Below are positions 1 to 9,267 of a DNA stretch of 42,931 nt, one piece after another (the first letter of the stretch is position 1; each line of letters begins with the position of its first letter). Made by a program: the position numbers and the translations under genes. The DNA comes from Opitutaceae bacterium (lineage in GTDB: Bacteria > Verrucomicrobiota > Verrucomicrobiia > Opitutales > Opitutaceae), in contig JAIXVY010000194.1 in assembly GCA_027482505.1 (NCBI GenBank), forward strand, positions 1 through 42,931. Direction: 5' to 3'. The notes under the pieces were generated by a model. That model made no database searches. It saw nothing but the letters and a program-made list of their open reading frames with translations, and was not told where the DNA came from.

Positions 1-560
1 CCGGCCTGGAGCATGATGAGCATCACGCAAAGGTGCGTTTCGGTGTCCTCGCGAGTGAAGGCGTCGTCCTTGCGGAGGAGTTTCACCTTGCCGCCGCTGG
101 CGCGTTCGAGGCGCTGGCGGTAGCCGCTCTCGCGATTCGCGAAGGCGTTCCACGTCTGGCGGAAAATGGCGTCGGTGGGGATGACCCAGAGCACGAGGCC
201 TGTTTGGCGGCCGGTGAAGTGGGTGAACAAAACCTCGAGCGCGGCGCAGCCGAGGAGCGTCTTGCCGCCGCCGGTGGGGACCTTGACGCAGAGGTTGGGG
301 ATGGGGCGGCCGAGGCCGTCGGTGCGCGGGATGTAGGTGGGGACGGCGAGCGACTCGTCGGCCTGACGCACAGCGGGGAGCCTGCCTTCGGCGGCGAGGG
401 CATCCCAAGCGAGGGCCGCCCAATCGGGCCCGGCGACGGTCTTTCCCTTTGCCCGCTGGAAGGCGACGTAGTCCTCGGCGTCGGTGCGTTCGGCGGCGAG
501 ACGGACGATGATGCGCTCCAGCTTTTGGAGGACGGCCTCCTGATACTCCTTCAGCTTCAT
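1..560 (-). CDS. Type III restriction enzyme Res-like subunit (DEAD/DEAH helicase), 5' part only, runs off the left edge
   Basis: Read on the minus strand from ATG at 560: MKLKEYQEAVLQKLERIIVRLAAERTDAEDYVAFQRAKGKTVAGPDWAALAWDAL...NLCVKVPTGGGKTLLGCAALEVLFTHFTGRQTGLVLWVIPTDAIFRQTW; Walker A PTGGGKT and WVIPTDAI typical of Res. Start overlaps mod stop (ATGA). Confidence 0.85.
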   Translation of the reverse strand, partial: MKLKEYQEAVLQKLERIIVRLAAERTDAEDYVAFQRAKGKTVAGPDWAALAWDALAAEGRLPAVRQADESLAVPTYIPRTDGLGRPIPNLCVKVPTGGGKTLLGCAALEVLFTHFTGRQTGLVLWVIPTDAIFRQTWNAFANRESGYRQRLERASGGKVKLLRKDDAFTREDTETHLCVMLIMLQA

Positions 561-2401
561 GCGCGCGGGGCGGCGGCGCTCTCGCCGAGGATGCGGTGGA
601 TGGCGTAGGGCAGCTGGCAAAACTCCACGCCGAAGGCGGAGAGGTCTTTTTGGCTGAGATACTTGGCCGGCGCGAAGACGAGGGAGCGCAGGCCCTCGGG
701 GCGGTTTTTCACGAGGGCCTCGACGCGCGTCTCGGTGAGCACGGCGGCCTCGGAGCGGAGCCAGGCCTGGTCGGGCTGGTAGAGGAGGTGGACACGGTGC
801 GTCTCGGTGGCGCCGATGAAGCCGTCGCCGTCCTTGGTCTGCTTGGCGACGGTGGCGAGGGTGCGGCCGGTGGCGGTGTAGAAAACGTATTTGGCGAGGG
901 CCTCGAAGGCGGGCAGGTCCTTGCCGGTGAGGAGGCCTTCCAGGCTCATCTCGGCGCCGAGGGTGCAGAAGGTGAAGGCGCCGCCGAGGCCGGGGGCGGT
1001 CTCCTTCACGCTGCGCTCGCCGGTGACGACGAGTTCACCGTCGTCCACGGTGATCTTCACGTCGTCGTAATCTGCGCCTTCGAGCTGTTTGATGCTCTCG
1101 GCTTTTTCGACGAGGGACTCGGCCTTCTTAAGTTTGGTCCAGTTGAGTTTTTCGCGGAGGAGCTCGGTGCGCTGGGTGCCGGTGAAGGGGTAGCCGCGAA
1201 TGACGCGGCGCACGCGCTCGGCAGTGAGCGTGTCGGCGTAGGCCTCGCACTCGACGAGAATGAAGCGGCGATTGCCGCCGTCCTTTTTGTTCTGCGCGAG
1301 GACGGCGTGGGCGGTGGTCCCGGAGCCGGCGAAGGAGTCGAGGACGAGAGCGTCGGGGCCTGCTGAGATTTGAATGACGCGCTCGACCAATTCGTGCGGC
1401 TTGGGTGCGTGAATCCCGAGGTCGGATCGCTCTGCGAAGATCTCCATTAGGCGCTTCTTCGATCCCTCCGTGTCACCGACTTCACGCGCGAGCCAAAGGG
1501 TGTTTGGAACCAACCCTTTTGGTTCACCTTGAGCGGGTATTACGCGGGGGCGGCCATTTCCATTTTTCGGCCAGTAAATCCGATTTTCGGACTTGAGGCG
1601 TTCAAACTCAGGCTCGGTAGCGCCCCAACACCGCCCTTTGGGTGGCTCATGGACGACGCCGGTTGGCGTGGTGATTTTGTAAACTTGGTTCTTTCGGAAT
1701 CCTTGAGCGGAGAAAGGTATTGTCCCGGAAACTCCCGTTTCTTCGTCGTCCGAAAGCTCCTGAATCGATTCGTTGGGAATCAGGTTTCTGACCAGCCTCC
1801 ACGAGTCCGCGAGGCAGTTGGAATACACCAGCAGATGATCGATACTTGGAGACAGCGTAGCTCGGTTTTCTCGCGAGGTTCGTTTTTGCCACGCCAGATG
1901 GCCTACAAAGCTGTCTTCGCCAAAAATCTCGTCGAGGATGCACTTCGCCCGATGAATTTCGTTGTCGTCGAGTGTGATCCATAAGCTTCCAGCGGGGGCG
2001 AGCAACTCATGGAGCAAGCGGAGCCGGGGCCACATCATGCAGGCCCATTTGTCGTGGCGTTCGAGATCGTCGCGCGTCACGCCATCGTCGTTTGGGTTGG
2101 CGTGCTTTTTCAGCCACTCCTTCATTAAGGGGCTGCGGACGTTATCGTTGTAGGCCCAGCCCTCGTTGCCGGTGTTGTAGGGTGGGTCGATGAAGATGCA
2201 GTCCACCTTGCCGGCGTGGAGGGGGAGGAGGGCCTTGAGGGCGTGGAGGTTGTCGCCGTGGATGACGAGGTTGCCGTCGAGGGCGGGGGCTACGCCCTTG
2301 GGCAGGCAGGACTTGTCCTTGTCGGGCACCAACTCGCGGAAGGGGACGGTGAGGTGGTGGGCGTGGACGAAGGCTTTGCCTTTGAAGTCGAGGGAGGGCA
2401 T
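557..2401 (-). CDS. Site-specific DNA (adenine-N6) methyltransferase, type III Mod-like
   Basis: ORF 557..2479; start taken at internal ATG 2401 (MPSLDFKGKAF). Motif IV DCIFIDPPYNTGN precedes motif I LDSFAGSGTTAHAVL (beta-class order); followed by Res. Confidence 0.88.
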   Translation of the reverse strand: MPSLDFKGKAFVHAHHLTVPFRELVPDKDKSCLPKGVAPALDGNLVIHGDNLHALKALLPLHAGKVDCIFIDPPYNTGNEGWAYNDNVRSPLMKEWLKKHANPNDDGVTRDDLERHDKWACMMWPRLRLLHELLAPAGSLWITLDDNEIHRAKCILDEIFGEDSFVGHLAWQKRTSRENRATLSPSIDHLLVYSNCLADSWRLVRNLIPNESIQELSDDEETGVSGTIPFSAQGFRKNQVYKITTPTGVVHEPPKGRCWGATEPEFERLKSENRIYWPKNGNGRPRVIPAQGEPKGLVPNTLWLAREVGDTEGSKKRLMEIFAERSDLGIHAPKPHELVERVIQISAGPDALVLDSFAGSGTTAHAVLAQNKKDGGNRRFILVECEAYADTLTAERVRRVIRGYPFTGTQRTELLREKLNWTKLKKAESLVEKAESIKQLEGADYDDVKITVDDGELVVTGERSVKETAPGLGGAFTFCTLGAEMSLEGLLTGKDLPAFEALAKYVFYTATGRTLATVAKQTKDGDGFIGATETHRVHLLYQPDQAWLRSEAAVLTETRVEALVKNRPEGLRSLVFAPAKYLSQKDLSAFGVEFCQLPYAIHRILGESAAAPRA

Positions 2402-3495
2402 CAGGCGGGAGGCGAGAGTAGGGAAACAGGACGCGGCGACTTGTAGAAGTTGTCGATGTTGGGAGAGCGGAAGTCGCACGCGATGACGCGCTCGTCCTTC
2501 AGTTTCTTCAACACCGGCGCGCAGTGCTTCAAGGCCATGCCGGCTTCGATGGCGATGCGGATGAGATCGGATTCGTCGCGGACCAAGCCAGCGCGCAGGG
2601 CGTGCTCCAAGTCGTCTTCGAAGCCCTGGATCTTGCGGGGTCGAAGTTCGGGCAGTGCGAGAAGCGGCGCATCGGCGGAAACGTCTTCGCGGTCGATGTC
2701 GAAGTTGGCTTCGCCGCGGATCGTGTCGTTGCCCCAGGCGACGTCCAAAAACTTCTGAATGCCTCGCGGATGGCCGCTGCCAAAAATTAGCCCGTAGATG
2801 TTGCCGCGCGGCTTCTTGATGGAGAAACGGCCGAGAAAATAGTCGCGAGGCGCCAAGGCCCGGAAGTGATCAAAGGCCGCGCGATGGACATCGTAGCTGT
2901 CCTCCGGGCGCTCGATTTTCACCTTGATCGAGGCGTGGTCACGGAAGCGGTTCAGCGTGGCGGAAGGCAGGAAGAAAATGAAGTCCGCCCGTGGAAAGGC
3001 GACGAGTCTGGCGAAAACCTCGTCGGTGACGTCGTTCACGCCAAAGGGGTCGATAATGAGGAGTTTCGGCAGGTCGGCGTCGCGCAAACGTTGGTGATGG
3101 AGTGCGAGCGCCTCCGCGAAGCGCAGACATTTTACAGAGCAGGAGACGCCTGGAATCTGCCACTGTGGAAGGGAGAGCAGGGCCGCGAGCTCGTCGCATT
3201 TGCCTTGGTGTGCGTCGGAGAAATGGACGTGGATCGCGACTTTTGACCAGCCGTGCAGACGTCCGCTGACGTGATAGGTCTTTAGCTGGCGAAGAAGCCG
3301 AAGGGGCGAGCCAAGCTCGCCTTCGGAATCGTTGCCGGGGCCGCTGAAGAAATCGAAAAGGTGGATTTCCGAGAAGCGGGGTTCGGGCCGCGAGGTGAAG
3401 ACGGGGATCCAAGCCTCGGCGTAGGATTCAAAGATCGCCAGCTTCGTGAGCGTGGCGGCGTCGTAGGGCTCTTTGTGGAAGCTGTGTTTCCCCAT
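2401..3495 (-). CDS. tcmP: Three-Cys-motif partner protein (TcmP) family
   Basis: MGKHSFHKEPYDAATLTKLAIFESYAEAWIPVF...IHLFDFFSGPGND...KLLIIDPFGVNDVTDEVFARL; adjacent to a three-Cys protein, the expected TcmP context. Confidence 0.75.
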   Translation of the reverse strand: MGKHSFHKEPYDAATLTKLAIFESYAEAWIPVFTSRPEPRFSEIHLFDFFSGPGNDSEGELGSPLRLLRQLKTYHVSGRLHGWSKVAIHVHFSDAHQGKCDELAALLSLPQWQIPGVSCSVKCLRFAEALALHHQRLRDADLPKLLIIDPFGVNDVTDEVFARLVAFPRADFIFFLPSATLNRFRDHASIKVKIERPEDSYDVHRAAFDHFRALAPRDYFLGRFSIKKPRGNIYGLIFGSGHPRGIQKFLDVAWGNDTIRGEANFDIDREDVSADAPLLALPELRPRKIQGFEDDLEHALRAGLVRDESDLIRIAIEAGMALKHCAPVLKKLKDERVIACDFRSPNIDNFYKSPRPVSLLSPPA

Positions 3496-3497
3496 TT

Positions 3498-4286
3498 CTA
3501 TGCCAAAGCTAAGTCATGAAACAACTTGGCGCGCAAGAGCGGGGATGGGACGGGGTTTTCGACGGGCTCTGGAAACTCGTCGTAGGTCTGGCCGTCGAGT
3601 TCGCGGCCGGTGAGGGACTTTCGCACGCCGCCCCACTGTTTGAAGAAGAAGGGCACGGACGCTTTTTGGCACTGGCGTTGGACGGAGCGCACCCAGCTCT
3701 CCTCAAGAGGCCGGGCTCCGGCGCCACTTTCGCCGCCGACAATCACCCAATGAATATCCGCCAAGCTGAAGCGCCCCAGGTTCTCCAGGAGCGGTTCGAC
3801 GGAGAGAAACGCGACTTTGGGTTTGGCCGCGCGCAAGAGGTCGATGCGCGGGAGCCCATGCTGGCGATTTTCCACGCTCACGCCCCACCAGATGTGGGAA
3901 GCGGCGGCGGCGGATTTCAGTTTGGTGCGGAGCAATCGCGACATCCGGTCCGCGCGTTTGGTGAGGATCTGGTAGGTGTGCCAGTTGGCGGCGAGCATCA
4001 CGCGGCAGACTTGGACAATGTAGTCGTCAGGGACGTCCTCGTGGAAGAGGTCGCTCATGGAGTTGACGAAGATCTTTCGGGGGGAACTCCAGCGGATCGG
4101 GTCTCCGAGCTTTTCGGGGACGAGGCGAAGATCGAAGCCGAACTCGAAGGGGTGGTCCTTCACGCCGCGAAAGCGTTCCGCCAGCGTCTCGGCGTAGCAG
4201 TGCTTGCAGCCGGGGCTGACCTTGGAGCAGCCGCGAACGGGATTCCACGTGGAGTCGGTCCACTCGATTTTGGAGGAGGCGCTCAT
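3498..4286 (-). CDS. DUF5131 / phage Gp37-Gp68-like three-Cys-motif protein
   Basis: IEWTDSTWNPVRGCSKVSPGCKHCYAETLAERF (C-x6-C-x2-C), NSMSDLFHEDVPDDYI, TYQILTKRADRM, WWGVSVENRQH, WVIVGGESGAGARPL are hallmark motifs. Confidence 0.9.
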   Translation of the reverse strand: MSASSKIEWTDSTWNPVRGCSKVSPGCKHCYAETLAERFRGVKDHPFEFGFDLRLVPEKLGDPIRWSSPRKIFVNSMSDLFHEDVPDDYIVQVCRVMLAANWHTYQILTKRADRMSRLLRTKLKSAAAASHIWWGVSVENRQHGLPRIDLLRAAKPKVAFLSVEPLLENLGRFSLADIHWVIVGGESGAGARPLEESWVRSVQRQCQKASVPFFFKQWGGVRKSLTGRELDGQTYDEFPEPVENPVPSPLLRAKLFHDLALA

Positions 4287-4339
4287 TTCGCCCGTAGGAT
4301 AAAAAAGTCCGAAGCCGAGTAACGAAAGAAACGGTGGGC

Positions 4340-5482
4340 TCAGACGATTTCCCAGGCGTAGGGATGCGAGCTGAGGAGCTTGTGGCCGGTCTCGGTCAGC
4401 CAGGCGACGTCCTCGATGCGGCAGCCGCCGAGGCCGGGGTAGTAGAGGCCCGGCTCGACCGTGACCACGGCGCCGACCTTGAGCGGCTCGTGGACCGGGG
4501 CGCTCACGCGAGGAGCCTCGTGGACGGCGAGGCCCAGGCCGTGGCCGGTGCCGTGGAAAAAGCCCACCGCACCCTTGGGCGTCGTCTTGGTCTCATAGCC
4601 CCGCGCCTCGAAAACCTTCACGCATTCGCCGTGGACGACGGACGACACGGCTCCGCCGCGCAGGACTTTGCGCGCCGCCTTTTGCGCCGCGGCGACGGCC
4701 TCGACGAGCGCGCGCTGCCCGGCGGAGGCGCGGCCTTTCAGGTAGGTGCGCGTCATGTCGCCGTGGTAGCCGGTGGCCGCGTGGCGGGGAAAAATGTCCA
4801 CGATGATCAGCTCGTTCGGCCGCAGCGGGCCGGTGCCGCGGCAGTGCGGGTCGCAGGCCTGGTCGCCGCCGGCCACGATGGTGTCGAGCGCGAGGCCGCC
4901 CGCCTCGAGGCAGGCGATCTCGATGGCGAGGCGCACGCGCTCGGAGGTGAGCGGCTTGCCGTCGAGGACGAGTTTCCGGCCGGAGATTTTCGCGCGGCGG
5001 AGCAGGGCCTCGGCGGCGGCGAAGCCGGCGGCGGCGACACGGTTGCCGGCCCGGATGGCGGCGGCCTCGCGGGCGTCCTTGATCTCGCGCTCCGGCAGCA
5101 CGGCGTCGCGGGCCACGGTGACGTCGAGGCAGCGCTCGCGCAGGCGTTCGAGCAGGCCGGCGGGAAACTCGTCCGGCACCACTAGGGTGCGGATGCGAAG
5201 CTTGGCGGCGAGCAGCGCGATGATGTCGGCCGGGCCGGGGCGAACCTCGGGACGGGCCTTGCGGGCCTCGGCCTGGAGCGGCTCGAGCGGGAGGATCTCG
5301 TCGAAGGCCGACTCTTTGAGGCCGCGGCCGAACTCGAGGGCGTTGAGCACGGCGATTTTTTTCCCCTGATGCCGCAGCGCGATGAACGGGTCGTGGCACT
5401 CGAAGCGGCCGAAGTAGAGCAGATCGCGGCTGGCGTGCGTGTCGGCGTAGAAAAGGAGGGAGGGAGTCGAGGCGGCGGTCAT
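4340..5482 (-). CDS. M24 family metallopeptidase (Xaa-Pro aminopeptidase-like)
   Basis: HGTGHGLGLAVHEAPRVS, VVTVEPGLYYPGLGGCRIEDVAWLTETGHKLLS. Confidence 0.9.
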   Translation of the reverse strand: MTAASTPSLLFYADTHASRDLLYFGRFECHDPFIALRHQGKKIAVLNALEFGRGLKESAFDEILPLEPLQAEARKARPEVRPGPADIIALLAAKLRIRTLVVPDEFPAGLLERLRERCLDVTVARDAVLPEREIKDAREAAAIRAGNRVAAAGFAAAEALLRRAKISGRKLVLDGKPLTSERVRLAIEIACLEAGGLALDTIVAGGDQACDPHCRGTGPLRPNELIIVDIFPRHAATGYHGDMTRTYLKGRASAGQRALVEAVAAAQKAARKVLRGGAVSSVVHGECVKVFEARGYETKTTPKGAVGFFHGTGHGLGLAVHEAPRVSAPVHEPLKVGAVVTVEPGLYYPGLGGCRIEDVAWLTETGHKLLSSHPYAWEIV

Positions 5483-5559
5483 GCGCCCGAAAAAGGCGGA
5501 AAAGCGCTGAAAAAGGAAGATGAGTTGTGCGCGGCCGCCGGCTTGCTAGGACCTCGCGC

Positions 5560-6126
5560 ATGAATCCAACCCGCATCACGCGAACTCTTCTGGCCGCGGC
5601 TTCGCTGGCCCTGGCCGGCTGCGCGAAGGGAGACGGGGCGGCCGCGGCCGCCGCGCCTCGCGCCGAGACGCGCGTCGCGACCGGCGCGGAGGCCAAGGGG
5701 CCGGACGCGTTTTTCCCGCTCACCGTCGGGGGCAAGGCCCTGCGCGTGCAGGTGGTCGTGACCGAGGCGGAGCAGCAGCGCGGGCTGATGGGCCGGCGCG
5801 ATCTCGGGCCCGACGACGGCATGGTGTTCGTTTACCCGATGCCGCAGCAGATGAGCTTCTGGATGAAAAACACCCCGACGCCGCTCGACATCGGATTCTT
5901 CAAGGAAGACGGCACGCTGGGCGAAATCTACCCCATGTATCCCTTCGACGAGACGCCGGTGCGCTCGGTCGGCTCGGACTACACGCTGGCCCTGGAGGTC
6001 AACCAGGGCTGGTTCGCCAAACAGGGGCTGAAACCCGGCGCGAAAATCGACTTTGCCCAGCTGGCCGCCGCGTTGCGCGCGCGGGGCTTTCCGCCCGAGC
6101 GCTACTCGGTGCGCGCGGCCGAATAA
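5560..6126 (+). CDS. DUF192 family lipoprotein
   Basis: ATG at 5560; lipobox LALAGC; VVTEAEQQRGLMGRRDLGPDDGMVFVYPMPQQMSFWMKNTPTPLDIGFFKEDG typical of DUF192. Confidence 0.88.
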   Translation: MNPTRITRTLLAAASLALAGCAKGDGAAAAAAPRAETRVATGAEAKGPDAFFPLTVGGKALRVQVVVTEAEQQRGLMGRRDLGPDDGMVFVYPMPQQMSFWMKNTPTPLDIGFFKEDGTLGEIYPMYPFDETPVRSVGSDYTLALEVNQGWFAKQGLKPGAKIDFAQLAAALRARGFPPERYSVRAAE

Positions 6127-6204
6127 CGCCAGAGGCATGCGATTTTGCGCGGGCGAGGCCGGTCGTTGACAGGCCTGGATCGGGGTTTTTCGCTCCCCGG
6201 TTCC

Positions 6205-7245
6205 ATGCAACCCCCCAGCCTTAAAACCCTTGGCGCGTTCGCGGCGTTCCTCTCCGCCGGCGCGCTTCTCTCCGCCGACACGATCGAAACCAAAAGCGGC
6301 GCCCGTCTCGTCGGCACCGTGAAGGCCGTCAACGGCGGCTCCGTCGTGCTCGACACCGACTACGCCGGCCCCATCACGATCAAGCAGTCCGAGGTCGTGA
6401 GAATCGAGACCGAGAAGCCCCTCGTCATCCGCCTCGCCGGCGGCACCACGATGGAAGGCACCGTGACGGCCGGCCGCGACGGCAAGATCACCATCAACGG
6501 CAAGGACGGCACCATCAGCACCACCGTCGACAAGGTCGCCACCACCTGGGCCCCCGGCCAGACCGATCCCGCCGTGCTCCAGCTCATGCGCCGCTGGCAA
6601 TACGAGGCCACCTTCGACATCTCGGGCAAGACGGGCAACAGCGAGCAGCTCGGCTACGGCGGCGGCGCCAAGGCCACCCTCGCCAGTCCCGAGGACACGC
6701 TCATTTTCTACAGCGATTTCTCCTACCAGCGCACCAACGGCGTGAAGTCCGAGGATCGCCTCCGCCTCGGCGTCGACTACTCCAGCTACCTGTCGAAGCT
6801 CGTCACCTGGTATGCCCGCGACGAAGGCGGCTACGACAACGTGAAGGACATCAGCTTCTACAACGTCGCGGCGGCCGGCTTCGGTTACGACTTCATCAAG
6901 AACCTGCCCCAGCAAAAGCTCACGGGCCGCGGCGGTCTTTCGTATCGCTTCGAAGACTACGGTTCGCCCGCCTCCGACGACGTGCGCAGCGCCGGTCTCG
7001 ACCTCGGCCTGGCCCACCACTACCGCTTCCAGAACGCGGTGATGAACAACTCCGTCACCTACGTGCCGGCCTTCGAGGACTTCTCGAACTTCCGCGCCAT
7101 CCACGACTCGAACCTCGAGTTCCCGCTCTCCGGCGCGTGGAAGTTCCGCGTGGGCGTGAACAACGACTACACCAGCCAGCCCAGCCCCGGCGTCGAGCGA
7201 CTCGACACCACCTACTACGGCAAGTTCGTCCTGAACTGGGAGTGA
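6205..7245 (+). CDS. DUF481 family outer-membrane protein
   Basis: Signal peptide then DTIETKSGARLVGTVKAVNGGSVVLDTDYAGPITIKQSEV; C-terminal beta-barrel-like repeats ending in FVLNWE. Confidence 0.82.
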   Translation: MQPPSLKTLGAFAAFLSAGALLSADTIETKSGARLVGTVKAVNGGSVVLDTDYAGPITIKQSEVVRIETEKPLVIRLAGGTTMEGTVTAGRDGKITINGKDGTISTTVDKVATTWAPGQTDPAVLQLMRRWQYEATFDISGKTGNSEQLGYGGGAKATLASPEDTLIFYSDFSYQRTNGVKSEDRLRLGVDYSSYLSKLVTWYARDEGGYDNVKDISFYNVAAAGFGYDFIKNLPQQKLTGRGGLSYRFEDYGSPASDDVRSAGLDLGLAHHYRFQNAVMNNSVTYVPAFEDFSNFRAIHDSNLEFPLSGAWKFRVGVNNDYTSQPSPGVERLDTTYYGKFVLNWE

Positions 7246-7288
7246 GGCCGCCGCGCCCCCGCGGCGCCGCGTTCCGAAACCGATTGCA

Positions 7289-7318
7289 CGCCCGCCGGCT
7301 TCCTCGGCGGGCGTTTTT
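7289..7318 (+). terminator. Rho-independent terminator downstream of DUF481 gene
   Basis: CGCCCGCCG gcttcct CGGCGGGCG TTTTT; perfect 9-bp stem and T-tract. Confidence 0.85.
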
Positions 7319-7334
7319 GTGCCTGCATGCCGCG

Positions 7335-7817
7335 ATGAGCCGCCAGACCGAACGCCGATCCCCCGCCGACGCGCGCCTTTGGCGCGTGGCCGTCTTTGGC
7401 GACACGCACGACCGCTTCCCGCCCGGCCTGCCCGCGCGTCTCGCGGCCGCGGACGAGCTCTGGCACCTGGGCGACGTGTGCGATCCGGCCACGCTGGTCG
7501 AGTTCGAGCAACTCGGCCGTCCGCTCGCGGTTGTGCGCGGCAACAACGACTGGACCGAGGCCTGGCCGCTCGCCCTTCGCCTGCAACGCCGCGGGCGCGT
7601 CTTCCACCTCGAGCATATCGCGCCGCGTCGCGCCCCGCCCGGGGCGGAGTTTGTCCTGAGCGGCCACACCCACGTGCCGGCCGACGAAACGGACGCGGCC
7701 GGCGTGCGCTGGCTCAACCCCGGCTGCATCACGCGGCCGCGCGCGCAGGTGCGGAGCTTCGCCTGGCTGGTCATCGCGCCCGACGGCGGGGTCGTCTGGG
7801 AGCCGGAGCTTTTATGA
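7335..7817 (+). CDS. YfcE/MJ0936-type metallophosphoesterase
   Basis: VFGDTHDRFP, LWHLGDVCD, VVRGNNDW, LSGHTHVP, LNPGC motifs. Confidence 0.9.
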   Translation: MSRQTERRSPADARLWRVAVFGDTHDRFPPGLPARLAAADELWHLGDVCDPATLVEFEQLGRPLAVVRGNNDWTEAWPLALRLQRRGRVFHLEHIAPRRAPPGAEFVLSGHTHVPADETDAAGVRWLNPGCITRPRAQVRSFAWLVIAPDGGVVWEPELL

Positions 7818-8749
7818 ACACCGTGCTGGAGCTCCTCGGGCCGATTTTCCTGCTCGTCGCGCTGGGCGCGGCTTTGCAGCGGGGCGGTTTTTTCCGCGCC
7901 GGCGCGGTGCCGGGGCTGAACCGCCTTTGCTATTGGGTGACCTTGCCCGCGCTCATCGTGGCCAGCCTCGCGCGCGGCGGCCCCGGGGCCGGCGCGGGCT
8001 GGGCCTCGTGGGGCGGGCGCGAGCTGCTGGTGATGGCCGGAGTGACGCTCGTGGTCGCCGCCCTGGGCTGGCTGGCGGCGGGCGCGCTGCGCTTGCCCTG
8101 GGGCGAGCGAGGCACGTTCACGCAGGCTTTTTTCCGCGGCAACCTGGCCTTCGTCGGCCTGCCAATTTTGCTCAAGGCCCCCGGCGTCGACGCGGCCGCG
8201 CTCATGCTGCTGCTCGCGCCCATGATGGTGCTCTACAACGTCGTGGCGGTGGCGGTGCTGGTGGCGAGCAGGCACGGGCTGGGCTGGGCCACGGTGCGTC
8301 CGCTGGCCGGCGAGTGGCTGCGCAATCCCATCATCTGGGCGAGCGCGCTCGGCGGCCTGGCCTACTCGCGTGGCTGGGTGCTGCCCGGCGCGCTGGGCGA
8401 GACGATCAATCTGCTCGGCAAGATGGCGGTGCCGCTGGCCCTGGTGACGATAGGAGCGGTGTTGACCGCCTTGCCGACCGGCGCGTGGCGCGCCGCGACC
8501 TGGGGCGCGGTGGCGGGCAAGGTGGCGCTTTCCCCGCTGCTGGGCTGGGCCGCGGCCGAGGCACTCGGTATCGTGGGGCCGGACCGGCTCGTGCTGCTCA
8601 TCGGCCTGGCCTGCCCCACCGCCGTGGCCTCCTACACGATGGCGGGCGAGATGGGCGGCGACGAGGCCCTGGCCGCCCAGACCGTGGTGGCGAGCACCCT
8701 GGCCTCTGGACCGGTGCTGGCCTTGATTCTGGCCCTGGGCGCGGGCTGA
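7814..8749 (+). CDS. AEC (auxin efflux carrier) family transporter
   Basis: MNTVLELLGPIFLLVALGAALQRGGFF...LCYWVTLPALIVASLA...ASALGGLAYSRGWVLPGALGETINLLGKMAVPLALVTIGAVL; ATGA overlap with preceding gene. Confidence 0.88.
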   Translation: MNTVLELLGPIFLLVALGAALQRGGFFRAGAVPGLNRLCYWVTLPALIVASLARGGPGAGAGWASWGGRELLVMAGVTLVVAALGWLAAGALRLPWGERGTFTQAFFRGNLAFVGLPILLKAPGVDAAALMLLLAPMMVLYNVVAVAVLVASRHGLGWATVRPLAGEWLRNPIIWASALGGLAYSRGWVLPGALGETINLLGKMAVPLALVTIGAVLTALPTGAWRAATWGAVAGKVALSPLLGWAAAEALGIVGPDRLVLLIGLACPTAVASYTMAGEMGGDEALAAQTVVASTLASGPVLALILALGAG

Positions 8750-8816
8750 GCCGTGAGTCGGCGGTTGCCTGCGGGGGAACCGGGCGGCAGTCTGGGGGTC
8801 GATTCCAAGCCGACTT

Positions 8817-9200
8817 ATGAAGATATCCCTCGTGCCGGGTATTGTGCTGATGCTCGTCGCTCTCGCCGCCGGCGGGTGCGCCTCGAAGCGTGACGGACGC
8901 GTGGTAAACACGCGCCAGCCCGGGCCTGCCCTCGGCACCGCGGTGGGCACGGCGGCCGGCGCGGTGGTGGGCAACGCCGCGGGCGCGGTGGTGGGCGCGG
9001 GCGAGGGTTTCGTCGGCGCGAGCGGCACGGCCTTCAACGGCGACCGCCGCGTGGTGCGCTCCTGGCGCACCGAGACGACCGCGGACGGTCGCGTGATCCA
9101 GGTCCCGGTCGAAATCGAGGTCGACGAGTATGGCCGGCCGCTTGGCGGCGTCGGCTCCGGCGCCTCCTCGGGTGTCCCCGCCCAGCGCGGTCCGCGCTAG
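8817..9200 (+). CDS. Small lipoprotein with glycine-zipper-like segment
   Basis: Lipobox AAGGC; ALGTAVGTAAGAVVGNAAGAVVGAGEGF. Confidence 0.65.
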   Translation: MKISLVPGIVLMLVALAAGGCASKRDGRVVNTRQPGPALGTAVGTAAGAVVGNAAGAVVGAGEGFVGASGTAFNGDRRVVRSWRTETTADGRVIQVPVEIEVDEYGRPLGGVGSGASSGVPAQRGPR

Positions 9201-9267
9201 GCCGGCAGCGGATCCGTTTCCCGCTTTGCGCATTTACCCCCGCGCCGCCTTGGACCTCGCTGGTCGC

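Noticed and set aside
7055-9070. 671-aa minus-strand ORF across metallophosphoesterase and AEC transporter
   Set aside because: Low-complexity RAPG-rich shadow frame.
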